Shown here piece by piece: positions 54,361 through 63,961 of a DNA stretch of 64,000 nt. The translations under genes and the position numbers were made by a program. This stretch comes from Schlesneria sp. Its GTDB lineage: Bacteria > Planctomycetota > Planctomycetia > Planctomycetales > Planctomycetaceae. The DNA is taken from positions 58,213-122,212 of the forward strand of contig JAQGHU010000009.1 in NCBI GenBank assembly GCA_028291515.1. The letters are read 5' to 3'. The first letter of the stretch is position 1; every line of letters begins with the position of its first letter. The notes under the pieces were generated by a model, which made no database searches, was not told the origin of the DNA, and saw only the letters and a list, made by a program, of their open reading frames with translations.

Positions 54361-55806
54361 ATGACTCCCTTTGATTCCATGCGTGCTCAGCGCTTGCAAT
54401 CGCTTGTCTGTCGTCGCGATCTGCTAAAGATCGGGCCGCTGGCGATTTCAGCGTCGGTCCTGCCGAGCTTGATGACGGGATCAGTCCAAGCCGAAATCGC
54501 GGTTGCTCCGACCGCCAAGGCCAAGTCAATTATCTTTCTGTGGATGGCCGGCGGCGTCACACACATCGATTCGCTCGATCCCAAACCAGAAGCCCCTGAA
54601 CAGATCCGCGGCACACTGAACGCAATTCCCACCGCGATGCCCGGTGTCTTCTTCAGCGAAGCCTGCCCAAATCTGGCTCGCGTGGCGAAAGACTTGGCCA
54701 TCGTCCGATCGTTCTCACATGATAGCGACGATCATCTCCTCAGCCAGGTTTACACGCTCTCTGGTCGCAAGGTGACGCAGGCGCAGCTCTTCACAGAACC
54801 CAACATTGGCTCGATCGTTCAGTACTTGTTGGGGTCGCACAACGGGATGCCCGGCTACATCGCAGTGCCCGGAATCACGCGACCGGGACCGCCACCGCAC
54901 AACTTGTTCGTCGGCGGATGGCTGGGAAATCAGTACGCTCCATTTTGCATCGGCGGCCAGCCCGAGCAGCCCGACTTCACGGTCGGCGAAAAAGAAGATG
55001 ACCCCTCACCCCGAGCCAGTGAGGATCTGAATCCACCCGAACTCCGTTTTCCGCAGGAAGTCACGATCGGCCGACTCCAGCGCCGCAGTCAACTGAGATC
55101 CAGCCTCGAAGACTCACTGCGTCAGGTTGAACGGACCGGAGCCTTACCCGCGATGGAAGGTCATTACGGCGGAGCGTTAAAGCTGTTGATGGCACCGCAG
55201 GTGCGAAGTGCGTTCGATGTCACTGCAGAATCCACTCAGACGCGCGATGACTATGGTCACACGAAAATCGGCGGCCGCTGTCTGCTGGCCCGTCGCCTTG
55301 TCGAAGCGGGTGCGCGATTTGTGATGGTCGACTACGGATACGATGCCGACTATGGCAACCTGTGGGATATCCACAACGTCCGCGAGCAGAAGTTTCCGCA
55401 TGTGTCCGAGATGGTCAAGCGCGGCTACAATGTCGCCGGCATGGACAAGGCCTTCGCCGCTTTGCTCACCGATCTGAAACAACGCGGCTTGCTGGAAACG
55501 ACGATGGTGGTCTATCTGACCGAATTTGGTCGCACCCCAAAAATCAATAGCCTGGGTGGTCGAGATCACTGGGGCAAATGTGGCTCGATGTTCTTCGCCG
55601 GCGCCGGAATCCAAACCGGTCAGGTCGTCGGCACGACAGACCCGCACGCGGCCTATCCTCTGACGCGTCCCTATGGTCCCGCCGACATCGCGGCGACAAT
55701 GTATCAGGGATTGGGAATCGAACCCGAATCGCGCGTCCCCGATCGTCTGGGTCGCCCGGTGCCCGTCCTCGATCACGGCGAAGCGATCGCGGAAGTTCTC
55801 GCGTGA
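54361..55806 (+). CDS. DUF1501 protein coupled to tilS
   Basis: The 481-residue protein carries a Tat-like signal (CRRDLLKIGPLAISASV, cleavage near VQA) and the DUF1501 core: IIFLWMAGGVTHIDSLDPKPE, ARVAKDLAIVRSFSH, GRCLLARRLVEAGARFVMVD, MVVYLTEFGRTP, GRDHWGKCGSMFFAGAGIQTGQVVG. It differs from the other two copies in the window by about 30 residues of low-complexity acidic insert near 210-235 (EKEDDPSPRASEDL). No DUF1549/1553 gene is adjacent. Its stop overlaps the GTG of tilS (GTGA), an unexpected coupling between an exported protein and a tRNA-modification enzyme. Confidence 0.92.
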   Translation: MTPFDSMRAQRLQSLVCRRDLLKIGPLAISASVLPSLMTGSVQAEIAVAPTAKAKSIIFLWMAGGVTHIDSLDPKPEAPEQIRGTLNAIPTAMPGVFFSEACPNLARVAKDLAIVRSFSHDSDDHLLSQVYTLSGRKVTQAQLFTEPNIGSIVQYLLGSHNGMPGYIAVPGITRPGPPPHNLFVGGWLGNQYAPFCIGGQPEQPDFTVGEKEDDPSPRASEDLNPPELRFPQEVTIGRLQRRSQLRSSLEDSLRQVERTGALPAMEGHYGGALKLLMAPQVRSAFDVTAESTQTRDDYGHTKIGGRCLLARRLVEAGARFVMVDYGYDADYGNLWDIHNVREQKFPHVSEMVKRGYNVAGMDKAFAALLTDLKQRGLLETTMVVYLTEFGRTPKINSLGGRDHWGKCGSMFFAGAGIQTGQVVGTTDPHAAYPLTRPYGPADIAATMYQGLGIEPESRVPDRLGRPVPVLDHGEAIAEVLA

Positions 55807-56798
55807 CGGCCAGCAGTCTGTTTCTGAACGAACTCCGTCGCGGACTGGAACGTTGCCAGATCCCCAGCACCAGCATCCTGATCGGCGTCTCCGGCGGCGC
55901 TGACAGTGTGGCCTTGCTGCTTGGCCTGGTCCAGGTCCGTGACGAATACACGCTCTCGCTCACAGTCGGACACCTCAATCACCAGCTACGCGGTGACGCC
56001 AGTGATGCCGATGCCGAGTGGGTACGCTTGCTCTGTGATCGGTTGCAAGTCCCCATCGAAATCGGCATCTCCGCGAATCTTCCCCAGAACCGAGGCCTCG
56101 AAGAGGCCGCTCGCGATGCCCGACATTCTTTTCTCGACCGCACCGCCTTAGCCCTCCACTGCGAAGTCATTGCGACAGCACACACCGCCGATGATCAGGC
56201 GGAAACGGTCCTGCATCACATTTTTCGCGGCACCGGCCTTTCCGGAGTGCGCGGCATTCCCGAGACTCGATTGACCCCGTCCGCGCGACGGCTGGTCCGT
56301 CCGCTGTTGGCGATCCGGCGCGAGCTGATCGAACGCTATCTCGCCGAACTGGGTCAGGATTTTCGAACAGACGCCACAAACGCGGACACCTCCCTGACCC
56401 GGAATTGGTTACGCCACACACTCTTGCCAGACCTGCGAACTCAATTCGGCCCGCAAGTCGATCTCTCGCTGAATCGACTCGCCGAACAAGCGGCGGATGT
56501 TGAACAGACGCTTAACATCCTCGCGGAACATCTGCTGAATCAGGCCGTCCTGGATTGTCAGCCAAATTCAGTCCGACTGAATACACGGCTGTTCGCGGAC
56601 CAGCCGCTCCACCTGATTCGTGAGTCGTTCCGACTGCTCTGGCGGCGTCAGCAATGGCCTCTTCAATCGATGGGTTTCACCGAGTGGAATCGGGTCGCCG
56701 ACGTGGCCCTCACCACCGGGAATATCAACCTGCCGGGCAAACTTCGTCTTCGGCACCACCCGCCCGGTCTGCTGGTTATCGAAAAAACGGATCGGTAA
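55803..56798 (+). CDS. tilS: tRNA(Ile)-lysidine synthase
   Basis: The 331-residue enzyme attaches lysine to C34 of the tRNA-Ile CAU anticodon, so that it reads AUA, and is essential. The ATP PP-loop SGGADS is at 30-35, with HLNHQLRGDASDADA, ATAHTADDQAETVLHHIFRGTGLSG and RPLLAIRRELI following. The C-terminal substrate domain is short compared with E. coli TilS (about 430 residues) and resembles the compact form. The start is GTG at 55803, overlapping the DUF1501 stop; no in-frame ATG precedes the PP-loop at a sensible place. Confidence 0.95.
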   Translation: MTASSLFLNELRRGLERCQIPSTSILIGVSGGADSVALLLGLVQVRDEYTLSLTVGHLNHQLRGDASDADAEWVRLLCDRLQVPIEIGISANLPQNRGLEEAARDARHSFLDRTALALHCEVIATAHTADDQAETVLHHIFRGTGLSGVRGIPETRLTPSARRLVRPLLAIRRELIERYLAELGQDFRTDATNADTSLTRNWLRHTLLPDLRTQFGPQVDLSLNRLAEQAADVEQTLNILAEHLLNQAVLDCQPNSVRLNTRLFADQPLHLIRESFRLLWRRQQWPLQSMGFTEWNRVADVALTTGNINLPGKLRLRHHPPGLLVIEKTDR

Positions 56799-56933
56799 AC
56801 AGCAGTGCGTTTGTAGAAAGATGCGCGGTAACCGGATAGCATTCCGCCCCACACATCTGCGCGACGGATGTCCGCGGTCTGAAATGGGTGGCACGGACGC
56901 GCCGAACAGCAACTACAACATGGTGGAACAACA

Positions 56934-58580
56934 ATGAGTAACGGGGGCACCGACGCCGTTGCGCCAAATGCGCAGCGTCTTCTTTGGGCAGGTTTTATGG
57001 CGATTCTCGCCGCTGGGGTCGGTTTCGCCATCCGCGGCGGGATCTTCGACAACTGGTCGGCGGCCTACAACTTTAACAGCACGCAACTGGGTGCAATCGG
57101 GGGAGCCGGGTTTTCGGGCTTCTGCTTCGGAATTATAATCGGCGGCGTACTGTGCGATAAAATCGGTTATGGCAAACTGGTGGCAACTGCGTTCCTGCTG
57201 CACGTGCTTTCCGCAGTCGTGACATTCGGGGCTTCCACTCCAGAAAATGCCTACTTCATGCTGTACGTGGGCATGTTTTTATTCGCCTTGGCGAACGGCT
57301 GCCTGGAAGCAGTCGCCAACCCGCTCATCGCGACATTGTTCCCGAACAACCGCACGCACTATCTGAACATCCTGCATGCCAGTTGGCCGGCGGGTTTGAT
57401 TCTGGGCGGTATTCTGGGCTGGATTCTCGACGACCGGATGAAAGTCGACTGGAAGATCCAACTTTCACTGTATCTGATCCCGACCGTGCTCTACGGAGCG
57501 ATGTTCCTGGGTCAATCCTTCCCGAAATCAGAAGCATCGAAAAAGGGGCTCAAGCTCGGCGACATGCTTCAGGACGTGGGCATCCTCGGCGGTCTTGTCG
57601 TCTGCTTTCTGCTGTCGATGTTCATGGGCGATGTCCTGAAGAGCGTGTTTGGACTGCCCGATGACACTTCAAGATATGTTGGCTATGCCATCGGCGGAGT
57701 GCTCTTGGTCGGTATCGGCATGATCACCAAGTTCTCGATGGGATCCGTGCTGTTGTTCGTATTGTTCGTCACTCACGCACTGGTTGGTGCGGTCGAACTC
57801 GGAACCGACGGTTGGATCCAGAACATCACCGGAAACATCCTGTCGTCCGAGCAGGGCAAGATCCTGTTCGTGTTCACTTCCGCGTTGATGTTCGCCTTGC
57901 GATTCTGTGCGGACTTCATCGAGAAGAAAATCGGGGTCTCTCCGATCGGTATCCTCCTGATTTGTGCGATCCTGGCCTGCGTTGGACTGAACCTGACCAG
58001 CCGCATTGATGCGTTCGCCGGCGCAATCCTCGCGTTGACGGTGTACGGCATCGGCAAGACGTTCTTCTGGCCGACCATGCTGGCTGTGGCGTCCGACCGA
58101 TTTCCACGCACCGGGGCCATCGCGATCAGCATCATGGGTGGTATCGGGATGATGTCGGCCGGTCTGCTCGGTTCGCCAGGTCTCGGTTATTTCAAAGACC
58201 GTTATTCGGGTGAATCGCTGCAAGAAGTGAATGCCCCGCTCTTCGCGGCGAGCAAGGCTGAGAAGTCGAGCAAGTTCCTGGTCTTCCCTGATGCCTATGG
58301 CCTCGACGGCAAGAAACTGGGCGATGCCCAGGCCAAGCTGAATAAACTCCGCGACGAAGGCGATGCCAGCGACGTGGCTCTGAAGAAGCTGTCGGACGAC
58401 GACCGCGCCTTGATCCAAGCCAGCATCTCGGGCGACCGAAAAACGCTGGTGGCCGACTCGTGCATCCCCGCCACCATGGCGGCGATCTACTTGATCCTGC
58501 TGATCTACTTCAAGGCGATCGGCGGCTACAAGCCGGTTACAATCGAATCCGGCACCTCGCTGGGCACCGCAGAGAGTTAA
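56934..58580 (+). CDS. MFS transporter (FucP/FGHS-like) with loop insertion
   Basis: The 548-residue protein has about twelve transmembrane helices. The first loop region [19 protein letters not shown] resembles the MFS motif A. Conserved segments such as [20 protein letters not shown] and [16 protein letters not shown] are typical of sugar transporters of the FucP/NanT-like group found in planctomycetes. Before the last helix lies an approximately 90-residue charged insertion ([19 protein letters not shown]), cytoplasmic or external. The substrate is probably a sugar. The ATG at 56934 has GGTGGAAC upstream. A terminator-like hairpin follows. Confidence 0.9.
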   Translation: MSNGGTDAVAPNAQRLLWAGFMAILAAGVGFAIRGGIFDNWSAAYNFNSTQLGAIGGAGFSGFCFGIIIGGVLCDKIGYGKLVATAFLLHVLSAVVTFGASTPENAYFMLYVGMFLFALANGCLEAVANPLIATLFPNNRTHYLNILHASWPAGLILGGILGWILDDRMKVDWKIQLSLYLIPTVLYGAMFLGQSFPKSEASKKGLKLGDMLQDVGILGGLVVCFLLSMFMGDVLKSVFGLPDDTSRYVGYAIGGVLLVGIGMITKFSMGSVLLFVLFVTHALVGAVELGTDGWIQNITGNILSSEQGKILFVFTSALMFALRFCADFIEKKIGVSPIGILLICAILACVGLNLTSRIDAFAGAILALTVYGIGKTFFWPTMLAVASDRFPRTGAIAISIMGGIGMMSAGLLGSPGLGYFKDRYSGESLQEVNAPLFAASKAEKSSKFLVFPDAYGLDGKKLGDAQAKLNKLRDEGDASDVALKKLSDDDRALIQASISGDRKTLVADSCIPATMAAIYLILLIYFKAIGGYKPVTIESGTSLGTAES

Positions 58581-58625
58581 TGAGTTTGCCATCGGCGGAT
58601 GGCAAATGGCCCTGGTGAACTTCCC

Positions 58626-58670
58626 AGCAGCCGGGAGTGTCTGTCAAGATGCTTCCGGCTGCTCCGTTTT
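58626..58670 (+). terminator. likely terminator after the MFS gene
   Basis: A 9-bp stem (AGCAGCCGG at 58626-58634, CCGGCTGCT at 58655-58663) with a 20-base loop is followed by CCGTTTT. A second, closer 9-bp hairpin (TTTGCCATC/GATGGCAAA, 58585-58606) has no U-tract. Both lie between the MFS stop and the nucleotidyltransferase start. Confidence 0.6.
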
Positions 58671-58693
58671 CATCCTGCAACTGACGATCTCGC

Positions 58694-59944
58694 ATGTCCT
58701 CCAATAGTCCTCAACGCGAGTTTGCGATTGAAGTCGTCCGCAAATTGCGATCGGCGGGACACATCGCACTCTTTGCCGGCGGTTGCGTGCGCGATCTGTT
58801 ACTCGGTCGACCTGCCAAAGACTACGACGTTGCGACGACCGCCCTTCCCGAGCAGGTGCGCGACCTGTTTGGACACAAGCGAACGTTGCCCGTCGGAGCC
58901 AGCTTCGGCGTCATCATTGTCATGGGCTCTCGCGAAGCCGGCCACGTAGAAGTCGCGACGTTTCGAACCGAGGGGCCGTATCACGACGGTCGGCGACCAG
59001 CCAGCGTTGCGTTCTGCACTCCCGAGGAAGACGCTCAGCGTCGCGACTTCACGATCAACGGGATGTTCTACGACCCCATCGAAGCCCAGGTTCTCGATTA
59101 CGTCGGCGGAGAAGCCGATCTCGCCGCCCGAGTTGTCCGCGCGATCGGCGATCCGCATGAACGTGTCCGCGAAGATAAGCTGCGCATGCTGCGCGCGGTC
59201 CGCTTCACCGCGACACTCGACTTCGCTCTCGAAGACCGCACTGCAGCGGCCGTCCGCGAAATGGCCGGTCAACTCACAATCGTCAGCGCCGAACGAATCG
59301 CCCAAGAACTGAAAAAAATGCTGGTCGACCCGCACCGACGGCGAGCGATCGAGCTGTGCACCGATGTCGCCCTGCTGCCGCTCATTCTGCCGGAACTCAG
59401 CAGCGATCCGAGCGAACGCGAAACCACACTACGAATGTTGTCGCTGCTCGAACAACCCTCGTTCGAACTGGCTCTCGCCGCATTGCTGCATTCGCTCCCC
59501 GCGCGACCCGCAGTGTACGACATCTGTCGTCGGCTGAAATTGTCAAACGACGAATCTGACCGAATCACGTGGCTGGTCGCTCATCAGAACGATTTGCTCG
59601 ACGCCCCAGCACAAACCTTGGCTCGGCTGAAGCGAACGCTGGCCGCACCGTTTCGTGATGATTTGATCAATTTATTGCGTGTCAAACTCCTGGCGACCGA
59701 AGCCGATTTGCAACCAGTCCTGTTCTGCGATGAATACCTCGCTCGAACGCCGCAGTCGGTCATCGATCCCCCGCCCCTGATGACTGGCGACATCCTGAAA
59801 TCACTGGGGCTGAATCCCGGGCCCGCATTCAAATCGCTGTTGGAAACGATTCGCGACGCCCAACTGAACGACCAGATCTCATCCGCGGAGCAAGCGGCTT
59901 CCCTCGCAATCGAACTGGTCGGGCGAGGACAATCGGGGAAGTGA
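58694..59944 (+). CDS. CCA tRNA nucleotidyltransferase / poly(A) polymerase family
   Basis: The 416-residue class II nucleotidyltransferase has the catalytic GGCVRDLLLGRPAKDYDVAT (the two Asp that bind magnesium), VGASFGVIIV, RRDFTINGMFYDP and the nucleotide-selecting RVREDKLRMLRAVRF. The C-terminal half is helical and includes a partly HD-like region (ALAALLHSLP) without an intact HD. As no tRNA in the window encodes CCA, a CCA-adding role is plausible, but a poly(A) polymerase or an A- or CC-adding variant cannot be excluded. The ATG at 58694 is taken from the family N-terminus. Confidence 0.9.
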   Translation: MSSNSPQREFAIEVVRKLRSAGHIALFAGGCVRDLLLGRPAKDYDVATTALPEQVRDLFGHKRTLPVGASFGVIIVMGSREAGHVEVATFRTEGPYHDGRRPASVAFCTPEEDAQRRDFTINGMFYDPIEAQVLDYVGGEADLAARVVRAIGDPHERVREDKLRMLRAVRFTATLDFALEDRTAAAVREMAGQLTIVSAERIAQELKKMLVDPHRRRAIELCTDVALLPLILPELSSDPSERETTLRMLSLLEQPSFELALAALLHSLPARPAVYDICRRLKLSNDESDRITWLVAHQNDLLDAPAQTLARLKRTLAAPFRDDLINLLRVKLLATEADLQPVLFCDEYLARTPQSVIDPPPLMTGDILKSLGLNPGPAFKSLLETIRDAQLNDQISSAEQAASLAIELVGRGQSGK

Positions 59945-60094
59945 TTGCAGGTTTCAGACGAAGCTCGAATTGCAATCTGACTTTCGCTCTGAAACAATCC
60001 CGCCCGACTTCCCCTTCCGTCGGTTGCCCTGTAAAAACAGGGCCACGGACAACTCGATCGGTGACGGTACTCTACAGATTCACGAAAGACAGAG

Positions 60095-61204
60095 ATGGCC
60101 AACGAGAAGGTACGAATCGCGATTATCGGTGCGGGACTGGTCTCCGATTTTCATCACGTCCCCGGAATCAGGCTCGATCCGCGATGCGAGTTGGCTGCGG
60201 TCTGTGATCCTAATGAACAACTCCTGGAGCATCGCAAGAAAGAGTGGGGGCCGGCCAAGTACACGACCGATTACGAGAAAATCGCCGCCGATCGCGACAT
60301 CGACGCCGTCATCATCGCCACCCCAAATTTCAATCACAAAGACATCGCCCTCGCCTGCATCGAAGGCGGCCAGCACGTCATGTGCGAAAAGCCACTGGGA
60401 GTCAGCTACGAAGAAGCAGACGCCATGTATCAGGCCGCCAAAGCAAAAGGCGTGCGGCACATGACCGCGTTCACCTATCGCTTTGCTCCGTCCATGAGGT
60501 ACCTGCGACATCTCGTGAAATCAGGAGCGCTGGGAGAACCGCGACATTTCCGCAGCCAGCGATTCCTGGATTGGGCCGAAACGAGCTGGGGCTGGCGTCA
60601 GTACAAGAAACTGGCCGGCGCGGGTGACCTGTACGATATGACCATCCACCGGATCGATTTCTCTCAAGACCTGATGGGGCCGATCCAAAGCGTCTGCGGT
60701 GCCGTGAAGACTTTCGTTCCTCGCGACAAGACCGTTGATGGGAAGCCCTGCGCTCCCTCGGAAGTCGACGATTGGTCCGCCCTGATCGGATCGTTCAAGT
60801 CCGGCGCGGTCGGCGTCTGGGAAGGAAGCACCCTGATGAAGGGGCACCATAACAGCGGTGTCGGCTTCGAATGGGCCGAAGTCAACGGCAGCGAAGGCTC
60901 TGCCGTGTACCAACTCGTCGACCCCAACTACATCCTCGTCGGCAAGCACGGCGGAACGATGGAAAAATCGCTGGTCCCCTCCCAATTCATGAAGCCGGAA
61001 GGCAGCCCCCGCGACCCTGCGGTTGGCAAACCGAGTACCGTCTTCCGTTACGACCTGGTCTACGAACTGGTCAGCGCCATCGTCGAAGGTCGAGACGCCA
61101 CGCCAGGATTCGATGACGGAGCCAGTGCTCAGGCTGTCGCCGATGCCGTCCTCAAGTCATATGCCGAACGCCGTTGGATCGATGTTCCCAGTTATTCCAA
61201 CTGA
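60095..61204 (+). CDS. Gfo/Idh/MocA family oxidoreductase
   Basis: The 369-residue protein has an N-terminal Rossmann fold (IAIIGAGLVSDFHHVPG, ELAAVCDPN, IDAVIIATPNFNHKDIALACIEGG) with the catalytic Lys region CEKPLGVSYEEADAM. The C-terminal alpha/beta domain contains AGDLYDMTIHRIDFSQDLMG, which holds the catalytic-type Asp and His. Family members oxidise or reduce sugars and inositols with NAD(P). No signal peptide is visible, so it is cytoplasmic, unlike many Tat-exported planctomycete relatives. It stands alone between the nucleotidyltransferase and the YiiX-like gene. Confidence 0.93.
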   Translation: MANEKVRIAIIGAGLVSDFHHVPGIRLDPRCELAAVCDPNEQLLEHRKKEWGPAKYTTDYEKIAADRDIDAVIIATPNFNHKDIALACIEGGQHVMCEKPLGVSYEEADAMYQAAKAKGVRHMTAFTYRFAPSMRYLRHLVKSGALGEPRHFRSQRFLDWAETSWGWRQYKKLAGAGDLYDMTIHRIDFSQDLMGPIQSVCGAVKTFVPRDKTVDGKPCAPSEVDDWSALIGSFKSGAVGVWEGSTLMKGHHNSGVGFEWAEVNGSEGSAVYQLVDPNYILVGKHGGTMEKSLVPSQFMKPEGSPRDPAVGKPSTVFRYDLVYELVSAIVEGRDATPGFDDGASAQAVADAVLKSYAERRWIDVPSYSN

Positions 61205-61289
61205 TTGAAGTGAGATGAATAGAGAAGTCCCAAATTCGCACGGGTGCCACGGTTTTGGAGTCTTGTCTGCCTAGTGCAAAGGCCTGCTT

Positions 61290-61310
61290 CCACCGAGATG
61301 AACTCGGTGG
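61290..61310 (+). terminator. weak terminator-like hairpin after the oxidoreductase gene
   Basis: An 8-bp perfect stem (CCACCGAG/CTCGGTGG) with loop ATGAA lies 86 bases after the oxidoreductase stop. No U-tract follows, so a function in termination is uncertain. Confidence 0.35.
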
Positions 61311-61457
61311 GGATTGTCGGGTTCGACGAAGCCGATTCCCGACCCCTTCGAGCTTGTCTCGATGGATTCGGGCTTATGCACTACGCCAACAGCCACTTTG
61401 ACAAAGCCGTGCCGTTTTGAGATTAACGTCAAAGCTGGTCGCGATGCGGCAATAATT

Positions 61458-62120
61458 ATGGCTACTCCACTGCGACGTAACGAGCGGTCACGACGTGTCC
61501 TGGTCGTGACCGTTGGGATTTGCGCTCTATTCTCGTTTGTCGTTTTTGCCTGGATCTATGGTGCAGCTTACATCGCCTACTGGAGCTACGTGCCTCAGGA
61601 AGGTGACATCCTGTTTCAATCACTCCCTCATTCGCCGCTCGTTGATGCCATCGAAGGTGTGACCGCATCGCCTTACTCGCACTGCGGGATCGTCGCGAAA
61701 GAGAATGGCGTCTGGGTTGTTTATGAAGCGTTCCGAAAAGTCGAGGTCACACCGCTGAGGCAATTCGAATTTCGTGGTCGCAATCAGCGGTTCGCCGCTT
61801 ATCGATTCAAGGCTGAACACCAGCAATACGTCCCGGCCACAATCGAAAACGCGAAAACGTACCTGGGACGTCCCTACGACATGCGATACCGCATGGATGA
61901 TGAACGGATTTATTGTTCAGAACTGATCTACAAAGCGTATCTCGGAACTTCCGGCCAGCAACTCGGTCGACTGGTGCGTTTAGGCGATCTCAATTGGCAA
62001 CCATACGCAGACACCATCCAACACTTCGAAAATGCGCCCGTTCCGGTCGACCGTGAGTTGATCACACCGAAAGACTTGGCCGAAGCCGAACAACTGGAGC
62101 GTGTTTTCTCCTCTGGATGA
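61458..62120 (+). CDS. YiiX/YebB-like permuted papain-fold hydrolase
   Basis: The 220-residue protein has a membrane helix at about residues 16-37 after a basic start, then a NlpC/P60-superfamily domain with the permuted order seen in YiiX. GDILFQSLPHS precedes the catalytic His in SPYSHCGIVAKENG, and the catalytic Cys comes later in IYCSELIYKAY. Such enzymes hydrolyse amide or thioester bonds of peptides or lipids; the substrate is unknown. It should be anchored with its catalytic domain outside the cytoplasm. The ATG at 61458 is chosen because the open frame upstream lacks coding character. Confidence 0.87.
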   Translation: MATPLRRNERSRRVLVVTVGICALFSFVVFAWIYGAAYIAYWSYVPQEGDILFQSLPHSPLVDAIEGVTASPYSHCGIVAKENGVWVVYEAFRKVEVTPLRQFEFRGRNQRFAAYRFKAEHQQYVPATIENAKTYLGRPYDMRYRMDDERIYCSELIYKAYLGTSGQQLGRLVRLGDLNWQPYADTIQHFENAPVPVDRELITPKDLAEAEQLERVFSSG

Positions 62121-62361
62121 ATCATCCGCCTGATCGCGCGTACTTCGGTCGCTCTGTCGTTCCCGATTCTGCTCGTCTGCCATTCTCGGGCCAGTATTTG
62201 TCCCGTTTCGGAACCGAATTCTGTCGGCAATGTGGAATCCGATAGAAACGTTTAGAAAGTTCTCTTGGAGCACTTCGGGCTTCATGGTACAAGCCCAAGT
62301 GGCGCAGGTACCTTAGGGAAGGCATGATGCCTTTCAACTTGCCAGCAGGGAAGCACCAACG

Positions 62362-63792
62362 ATGTCGACTCACAACCTCGTTCTGACGCACGGAATTGAT
62401 GAACCGCTGCCGGTCACTCGTGGTCGCCTGTTCGATTTTCCCGACGATCCGATTGCTTGCATGAAAAAACTGCAGGCCCGGCACGGGAACATCGCCGCTC
62501 TGGAAGATGAGGGGCAGCGGATCTACTTCGCCTTTGGCCCTCACTTCAACCACCAGATTCTGAGTGATGGAACGACCTACCATTCACAGTTCTTCGCCAT
62601 CCGTGGATCTCGAAAGTCGCCGCAGCGCAACCTCTCCTCCGGCCTGCTCAGCATGAATGGAGAACAGCACAAACGGCAACGACGCCTGGTCATGGATGCG
62701 TTCCTCAAAAAGGCGATCCTCAATTACGTCCCCACGATTCGCAAACTTACCGAAGAGATGTTGTCCGAATGGAAGCCCGGCACTGAACGCGACATCAACC
62801 GCGATATGACCGATCTGATGCTGCGGATGACCAGCACAATCCTGTTTGGGATCGACGACGCCGACATGGCCTACCGGATCGGTCATATGATCGACCACTG
62901 GGTCCACATGAATCACGAACTGGGCATGGGCGCCTTTGTGGCGAACCAGGACATCGCCAATCGCTATGGCGAACTGCTGGAATACGCCGGACTGCTGCAA
63001 ACTGAAATCAAGGCCATGATCGGTCAGCGGAAAAGCAATCCGAACGGCAGCGACGCCCTATCGCTGATGATCAGTGCCCACGACAGCGAAGGCAGCATCT
63101 CTGACGAAGAACTGATCGGCCAGGCAGCGTTGATGTTCGGAGCCGCTCATCTGACGACAGCTCACACACTGGCGTGGACACTGTTCCTGCTGGCCGAACA
63201 CCCCTCGGTAATGTTTGAGTTGCATCAGGAACTGAAGACACAATTGAGCGGCGGTTTCCCCAGCATTGAGCAGGTGGAACGTCTCTCTTGCACAGAGCGC
63301 GTCCTCAAAGAAAGCATGCGCATTCTGCCCGCCTCGTCATACTCCCAGCGAATGACAGCTCTGCCGACCCAGCTAGGCCCCTTTGCCTTAGCTCCAGCGG
63401 CAGGAATCGTGTTCAGCCAGTTCATGACACATCACATGCCGGAACTCTATCCAAACCCCGAAGAGTTTCGCCCGGAACGATGGCTGACGATTAATCCGTC
63501 GCCATACGAATACCTTCCGTTTGGTGCCGGACCGCGGATGTGTATCGGTGCTCCACTGGCCATGCTGATCTTGAAGACCGTCCTGCCGACCATCCTGCAA
63601 CAGTTCAAGGTGACCGCGATTCCCATGTCCGAAGTCAGTGGCAAAGTGATCTCCACCATGCTCTGCCCGACCACCGAAATGAGAATGCGGTTGGATACTC
63701 AAGACGGCCGCTTCGAAAGCCAGCCCGTTCGAGGCAACATCCACGAAATGGTCGATCTGCGCGAAGTCCGAGTCGCTCGCAAGGCGGCCTGA
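62362..63792 (+). CDS. cytochrome P450
   Basis: The 476-residue P450 has the heme ligand Cys394 in FGAGPRMCIGAPLA, the K-helix E317-x-x-R320 in LKESMR, and the PERF-like PEEFRPERWL. In the I helix the usual acid-alcohol pair reads A-H-L-T-T (residues 262-266): Thr265 is present but the acid position is Leu264. This is unusual for a monooxygenase. It is soluble, with no anchor helix. No ferredoxin or reductase gene is adjacent. The C-terminal 30 residues after RMRLDTQDG are an extension beyond the P450 core. It stands alone; a repeat follows downstream. Confidence 0.93.
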   Translation: MSTHNLVLTHGIDEPLPVTRGRLFDFPDDPIACMKKLQARHGNIAALEDEGQRIYFAFGPHFNHQILSDGTTYHSQFFAIRGSRKSPQRNLSSGLLSMNGEQHKRQRRLVMDAFLKKAILNYVPTIRKLTEEMLSEWKPGTERDINRDMTDLMLRMTSTILFGIDDADMAYRIGHMIDHWVHMNHELGMGAFVANQDIANRYGELLEYAGLLQTEIKAMIGQRKSNPNGSDALSLMISAHDSEGSISDEELIGQAALMFGAAHLTTAHTLAWTLFLLAEHPSVMFELHQELKTQLSGGFPSIEQVERLSCTERVLKESMRILPASSYSQRMTALPTQLGPFALAPAAGIVFSQFMTHHMPELYPNPEEFRPERWLTINPSPYEYLPFGAGPRMCIGAPLAMLILKTVLPTILQQFKVTAIPMSEVSGKVISTMLCPTTEMRMRLDTQDGRFESQPVRGNIHEMVDLREVRVARKAA

Positions 63793-63848
63793 CGACTTCG
63801 ATCCGCGCCGGACAATGCCGGACAATGATCCTGAGTTCTCGTTCTGAA

Positions 63849-63961
63849 AAGGCCTGAAAGGCCACCACAGACTAGCCCAGGGCAGAGCGGAGAGGCGGAG
63901 CCTCGTAGCGCCGCCCTGGGTTGAGTGATTGAGAAGCCCAAAGGCCTGAAGGGCCGCCACA
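63849..63961. repeat. structured repeat with direct and inverted parts near the window end
   Basis: Two near-identical 21-base direct repeats (AAGGCCTGAAAGGCCACCACA at 63849-63869, two mismatches at 63941-63961) flank an inverted pair, AGCCCAGGGC (63874-63883) and GCCCTGGGTT (63913-63922). I recognise this arrangement only as a mobile-repeat-like element; no transposase is visible before the window ends. Confidence 0.6.

Noticed and set aside
57669..58592. 307-codon minus-strand frame
   Set aside because: It is antisense to the MFS gene, rich in Arg, Asp, His and Gln as expected of a high-GC shadow, and has no family motif.
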